From Streptomyces seoulensis (GTDB lineage: Bacteria; Actinomycetota; Actinomycetes; Streptomycetales; Streptomycetaceae): a stretch of DNA of 64,000 bases. Below are positions 57,840 through 64,000 of this stretch, piece by piece; the first letter of the stretch is position 1; each line of letters opens with the position of its first letter. The DNA lies in NCBI GenBank assembly GCA_013364255.1, contig CP054936.1, positions 6,838,353 to 6,902,352 on the forward strand, given 5' to 3'. The notes below the pieces were generated by a model. It did not search any database and was not told where the DNA came from. It worked only from the letters and a program-made list of their open reading frames with translations. The translations under genes and the position numbers were made by a program.

Positions 57840-58727
57840 GTGAGTACCCTTGCGCACACCATGATGACCGCCGCCCGCCCCACAGACTCCGGTCTCGTCG
57901 GCCCGGGCGAACTCGACCGCTACCCGTACGCCGAGGCGCCTGTTCCCGACCGTGTCGGAAGCCCCGCCTGGGAGGGGACGGAGCCGGAGCTCGGCCGCGT
58001 CGGCCGCCGCACCGCCGGCAATCGCGGCCGCGGACTGCACGGCCAACTCGTCCAGCAGCTCGGACAGATGATCGTCTCCGGGGACCTGGGCGCCGACCGG
58101 CCGCTGGTGCCCGAGGAGATCGGGCAGCGCTTCGAGGTCTCCCGCACCGTCGTCCGCGAGTCGCTGCGCGTCCTGGAGGCGAAGGGGCTGGTCAGCGCCC
58201 GGCCGAACGTCGGCACCCGGGTGCGCCCGGTCAGCGACTGGAACCTCCTGGACCCGGACATCATCGAGTGGCGTGCCTTCGGGCCGCAGCGCGACGACCA
58301 GCGGCGCGAGCTGAGCGAGCTGCGCTGGACGATCGAGCCGCTCGCCGCCCGGCTCGCCGCCGGGCACGGGCGCGAGGACGTCCAGCAGCGCCTCGTCGAC
58401 ATGGTCGAGATCATGGGGCATGCCCTCGGGCAGGGCGACGCGCTCACCTTCTCCCGTGCCGACGCCGAGTTCCACTCGCTGCTGATCCAGGTCGCGGGCA
58501 ACCGGATGCTGGAGCACCTCTCCGGGATCGTCTCGGCCGCCCTCCAGGTGTCCGGCGGACCCGTCACGGGCTGTGACCGCCCCAACGAGACCTCGGTGGC
58601 GCAGCACGCCCGGATCGTCGACGCGCTCGCCGCCGCCGACGGCGCGGCCGCGGAGAACGCCATGCGCCAGCTCCTCACCGTGCACCCGGAGATCGAGCGG
58701 GTGGTTCCCGCGCCGCGCGAGCACTGA
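57840..58727 (+). CDS. whiH: sporulation regulator WhiH (GntR/FadR family)
   Basis: A developmental transcription factor needed for sporulation septation in aerial hyphae. 295 residues from GTG 57840 (VSTLAHTMMTA). The winged helix (about residues 62-130) reads LHGQLVQQLGQMIVSGDLG, LVPEEIGQRFEVSRTVVRESLRVLEAKGLV and RPNVGTRVRP. The C-terminal FCD ligand domain has ELSELRWTIEPLAARLAA, DAEFHSLLIQVAGNRML and QHARIVDALAAADG; its His and Asp residues could bind metal and a carboxylate. The start allows either an AAAGGA site or leaderless initiation. Confidence 0.95.
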   Translation: MSTLAHTMMTAARPTDSGLVGPGELDRYPYAEAPVPDRVGSPAWEGTEPELGRVGRRTAGNRGRGLHGQLVQQLGQMIVSGDLGADRPLVPEEIGQRFEVSRTVVRESLRVLEAKGLVSARPNVGTRVRPVSDWNLLDPDIIEWRAFGPQRDDQRRELSELRWTIEPLAARLAAGHGREDVQQRLVDMVEIMGHALGQGDALTFSRADAEFHSLLIQVAGNRMLEHLSGIVSAALQVSGGPVTGCDRPNETSVAQHARIVDALAAADGAAAENAMRQLLTVHPEIERVVPAPREH

Positions 58728-59185
58728 GCCGTGCGCGCCGCTTCGGGCCCGGACGGCACGGCGACCGCGCCCTGCCGTCCTCCGGCGGCCCCGTCGGGCC
58801 GGTGAGCGGCCTCCCGCAGGACCCCGCCGCGGAGGATCCTCCGCGTACGGCGGGGTCCGCGCCTGTGGCGGGCGGGAGAGCCCCGGCGCATGCTTCCGTA
58901 TTGCGATCACCGATGACTTCAGTTGATCAAATTTGTCCTTATATGGCCACTTTTAAGCACTTATGGGGTGTGACTCGGGCCACGCGGATTGGGCGTAACG
59001 CTCCTGGAAACAGCACGATGACCTAAGAGGTGACAGCCGCGGAGGGAATACGGACGCCGTTCATGGCGCTGTGCCTCTTCCCCGGCCCCCGCCCGCGCCG
59101 TCGGCCCATTCCCAGGCCGGTGGTCGGCTCCTGTCCACTGTGGACGGGGCCGGAAGCCGTTTTCCAACGTTCCGAGAGGTTGTTC
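58728..59185 (+). promoter_or_regulatory. whiH-hrdB intergenic region with AT-rich promoter zone
   Basis: 458 bases without a gene. The first 170 bases are GC-rich and fit a terminator zone. Bases 58915-58965 are strikingly AT-rich for this genome (TTGATCAAATTTG, CTTATATGG, CTTTTAAGC) and probably hold the main hrdB promoter. GGAAT at 59045-59049 resembles a SigR -35, but no GTT occurs at 18-19 bases. I cannot fix the start points. Confidence 0.5.
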
Positions 59186-60727
<1,542 letters not shown>

Positions 60728-60747
60728 GTCGCGGCCCGTCCGACACC

Positions 60748-60782
60748 GAGGGCCCGGTTCCCCCGCGGGGAGCCGGGCCCTC
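60748..60782 (+). terminator. terminator after hrdB
   Basis: GAGGGCCCGG (60748-60757) and CCGGGCCCTC (60773-60782) pair perfectly, extended inward by CCCC/GGGG, 20 bases past the hrdB stop. Confidence 0.85.
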
Positions 60783-60849
60783 GTGCTGCGGTGTGCGCCG
60801 CCCTGTCCGACTCTGGGTGTTCAACGATCATCCGGAGTGAGGAGCGCGC

Positions 60850-61710
60850 ATGCGAGGCCGTATTGTCCGGGCACTGGCCCGGCCGCTGGTCATGGCGGCC
60901 GTCGGGGTCGCGATACCGCTGCTGAACGCGGCGCCCGCGACCGCCGACAGCGTTGTCGTCGGAGGCTTCCCCGTCGACGTGTCACAGAGCCCGTGGACCG
61001 TGGCGCTCGCCAGCCGTGACCTGTTCGGAGGCACCCGCGCGGGGCAGTTCTGCGGCGGCGTGGCCGTCGCCCCGACCGCCGTGCTCACCGCGGCCCACTG
61101 CCTCGGCAGAGACGTCGTGGGCGCCCCGCCGACAGCGGACCTGAAGGTCATCACCGGCCGCACCGACCTCCTCTCCGACCAGGGCAAGGAGATCGCGGTG
61201 CGTTCCGTCTGGGTCAACCCGGGCTACGACAGCTCCACCAACGGCGGCGACTTCGCCGTGCTCACCCTCGCCGAACCGCTGCCCAGCGGCGCCGTCGTGC
61301 CGATGGCGGGCGCCGGGGACCCCGCGTACACGCCCGGCACCAGTGCCACGGTCTACGGCTGGGGGGACACCGACGGCAACGGCGCGTACGCCCACAGTCT
61401 GCGCGGCGCGCGGGTGCACGTCCTGCCCGACGCACGGTGCGAGCGGGCGTACCCGGGCGGCGGCGACGGCACGTACGCGGCCGAGACGATGCTGTGCGCG
61501 GGCGAGACCACGGGGGGCCGGGACGCGTGCCAGGGAGACAGCGGCGGGCCGCTGGTGGCCCAGGGACGGCTGATCGGGCTGGTCTCCTGGGGCAACGGCT
61601 GCGGGCGCGCGGACAGCCCTGGCGTGTACACGCGGGTGTCCGAGGTGGTGAGGACCCTGAGCCGGGCCGACGGCGCCAAGGCACTGCGCCCGGGGGCCGA
61701 CGCGACCTGA
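60850..61710 (+). CDS. secreted trypsin-like serine protease
   Basis: A 286-residue S1A protease from ATG 60850 with a GAGG site upstream. A Sec signal peptide (MRGRIVRALARPLVMAAVGV..., Ala-x-Ala near APATA) precedes a VVGGFPVDVSQSPW start of the mature enzyme, like the IVGG end of active trypsins. The triad is His in LTAAHCLG, Asp in GGDFAVLTL and Ser in CQGDSGGPLV. The Asp six residues before the catalytic Ser (RDACQGDSGG) predicts cleavage after Lys or Arg. Paired Cys fit the usual disulfides. Confidence 0.95.
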   Translation: MRGRIVRALARPLVMAAVGVAIPLLNAAPATADSVVVGGFPVDVSQSPWTVALASRDLFGGTRAGQFCGGVAVAPTAVLTAAHCLGRDVVGAPPTADLKVITGRTDLLSDQGKEIAVRSVWVNPGYDSSTNGGDFAVLTLAEPLPSGAVVPMAGAGDPAYTPGTSATVYGWGDTDGNGAYAHSLRGARVHVLPDARCERAYPGGGDGTYAAETMLCAGETTGGRDACQGDSGGPLVAQGRLIGLVSWGNGCGRADSPGVYTRVSEVVRTLSRADGAKALRPGADAT

Positions 61711-61760
61711 TCGCGCCGGGGAGGAACGGCGGGCGCCGACCCGGTGGCGCCGGAGACGAG

Positions 61761-61802
61761 AACGGGCGGCCGCCCCTGTCATGACAGGGGCGGCCGCCCG
61801 TT
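61761..61802. terminator. perfect 42-base palindromic terminator
   Basis: Arms of 21 bases, beginning AACGGGCGGCCGCCCCTGTC, form a perfect palindrome between the convergent trypsin and DUF7455 genes. Confidence 0.85.
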
Positions 61803-61843
61803 CGCCGGCCTGTGCCGGAGCTGGCTCGTCGTGCCAGGTGGTG

Positions 61844-62074
61844 TCAGCGCTCTTCTTCGGACGCGCTGGCCGGGGCGGAGGTCAGACGCTCCGTCTCGTC
61901 CTGTATCTCAGCGGCGATCTTCTTGAGTTCCGGCTCGAACTTGCGCCCGTGGTGGGCGCAGAAGAGCAGCTCTCCGCCGCTGAGCAGCACGACGCGCAGG
62001 TATGCCTGGGCGCCGCAGCGGTCGCAGCGATCAGCGGCCGTCAGCGGGCTCGCGGGGGTCAGAACAGTAGTCAC
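61844..62074 (-). CDS. DUF7455 domain protein, small zinc-ribbon-like
   Basis: A 76-residue protein from GTG 62074 with AGAGG upstream. LTAADRCDRCGAQAYLRVVLLSGGELLFCAHHGRKFEP contains CxxC and a later CAHH, a probable zinc site. A helical acidic tail follows. The family is small, abundant in actinobacteria and of unknown function. It lies beside hrdB and parE, as in other Streptomyces. Confidence 0.85.
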   Translation of the reverse strand: MTTVLTPASPLTAADRCDRCGAQAYLRVVLLSGGELLFCAHHGRKFEPELKKIAAEIQDETERLTSAPASASEEER

Positions 62075-62514
62075 GTCGCCTCTTCTCTAGCTCGACGAGC
62101 TGTCGTACCAGGGTCAACATCCAACCAGCCCCAAACGTTCCCGCTCGCGGCTTTTCCCCGAAAAATCTTTCCGGGGCGGCTGTCCGTTGCCGGTTTGGCG
62201 GCGAATGTGCCGTATTACGTGTCTGTGTGTCTTACGGGTTCGCGCTGTCGGTCATGGTCGGTCCTCCCGGCCGGATTGCCGGTTGTTCATGAGGACGTGC
62301 CCGGAGCCTAAATGGTTCATGCCCCGAAGGGAACGTGATATGTGCTTCACTCCATCGAGGGATCGAACGTGTATGCGACTCTGGACTAGTCTGAGTCGCT
62401 GCCGAGGGTGGCGTTACAAGGGCTCTACCAGGGCTCGGTACCCTCTGAGCGGCAACCGAAGCCACGCCCTTACCCACCAGGGCCTCAACTGAAATTCAGC
62501 GAGGAGCGAACCGC
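62075..62514. promoter_or_regulatory. divergent region upstream of parE
   Basis: 440 bases without a gene. AT-rich spots include GAAAAATCTTTCC (62158-62170) near the DUF7455 gene and a TAGTCT at 62387-62392, a possible -10 for parE with a leader of about 115 bases. No known riboswitch or operator was recognised. Confidence 0.4.

Positions 62515-64000
<1,486 letters not shown>

Noticed and set aside
59045..59071. GGAAT upstream of hrdB as a SigR promoter
   Set aside because: GTT is not found at 18 or 19 bases; nearby bases read GCT and CTG. hrdB is known to have a SigR-dependent promoter in S. coelicolor, but I cannot place it here.

Overview
The window is 64 kb of core chromosome from a Streptomyces species, or a very close relative. 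Evidence: very high G+C with strong third-position GC in the genes; many GTG and some TTG starts; and marker genes for the sporulation regulator WhiH, the principal sigma factor HrdB with its Lys/Ala-rich N-terminal insert, the second RelA/SpoT homologue RshA, and a B12-dependent nrdRJ operon. From memory, the gene order matches the S. coelicolor block from about SCO5760 to SCO5822. I see no insertion sequence, prophage, integrase, CRISPR array, rRNA or tRNA.

Layout. (1) 1-3.8 kb: 5'-truncated azlC, then azlD, a toroid-like hypothetical protein, a DUF3046 protein and an AI-2E family permease. (2) 3.8-6.1 kb: recA-recX, with both a LexA box and a LexA-independent RecA-ND-type promoter. (3) 6.2-9.3 kb, minus strand: rhodanese and cysteine dioxygenase behind a Cys-rich leader peptide, and an FAD monooxygenase. 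(4) 9.4-13 kb, minus strand: the gluABCD uptake operon. (5) 13.3-18.3 kb: a two-component system beside an orphan TAXI binding protein, a MazG-like protein and a GT87-type glycosyltransferase. (6) 18.5-30.3 kb: the tRNA-modification and cell-wall block (miaB, a LigB-like gene, an orphan antitoxin-like gene, miaA, dapF), then rshA, a secreted M1 peptidase and hflX. (7) 30.4-36.8 kb: a secreted lipoprotein protease and a three-gene NIS siderophore cluster. (8) 36.9-44 kb: dinG, lexA and nrdR-nrdJ. (9) 44-49.5 kb: terD, a DUF4937 protein, a histidine phosphatase, an ADP-ribosylglycohydrolase, rnhB and two conserved hypotheticals. (10) 49.9-55 kb: a RecQ-phosphoribosyltransferase fusion, a DUF4192 protein and a NUDIX/winged-helix regulator. 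(11) 55-64 kb: an ABC ATPase-permease fusion, whiH, hrdB, a trypsin, a DUF7455 protein and the 5' part of parE.

Themes. DNA damage and replication dominate: recA, recX, dinG, lexA, nrdRJ, rnhB, recQ and parE. recA and lexA carry LexA boxes. recA, dinG and recQ each carry a match, exact or one base off, to the actinobacterial RecA-NDp (PafBC-type) promoter TTGTCRGTG-N8-TANNNT. This suggests a LexA-independent damage regulon joining three genes spread over 48 kb. Tandem DnaA boxes lie between recQ and its divergent neighbour. About a dozen genes have a -10 hexamer 6-9 bases before the start codon, as expected for leaderless transcripts. Other points of interest are the short siderophore cluster with no visible iron box, a possible inactive RadC/JAB-like protein beside recQ, the substituted synthetase motifs of RshA, and an ABC ATPase lacking its catalytic glutamate.
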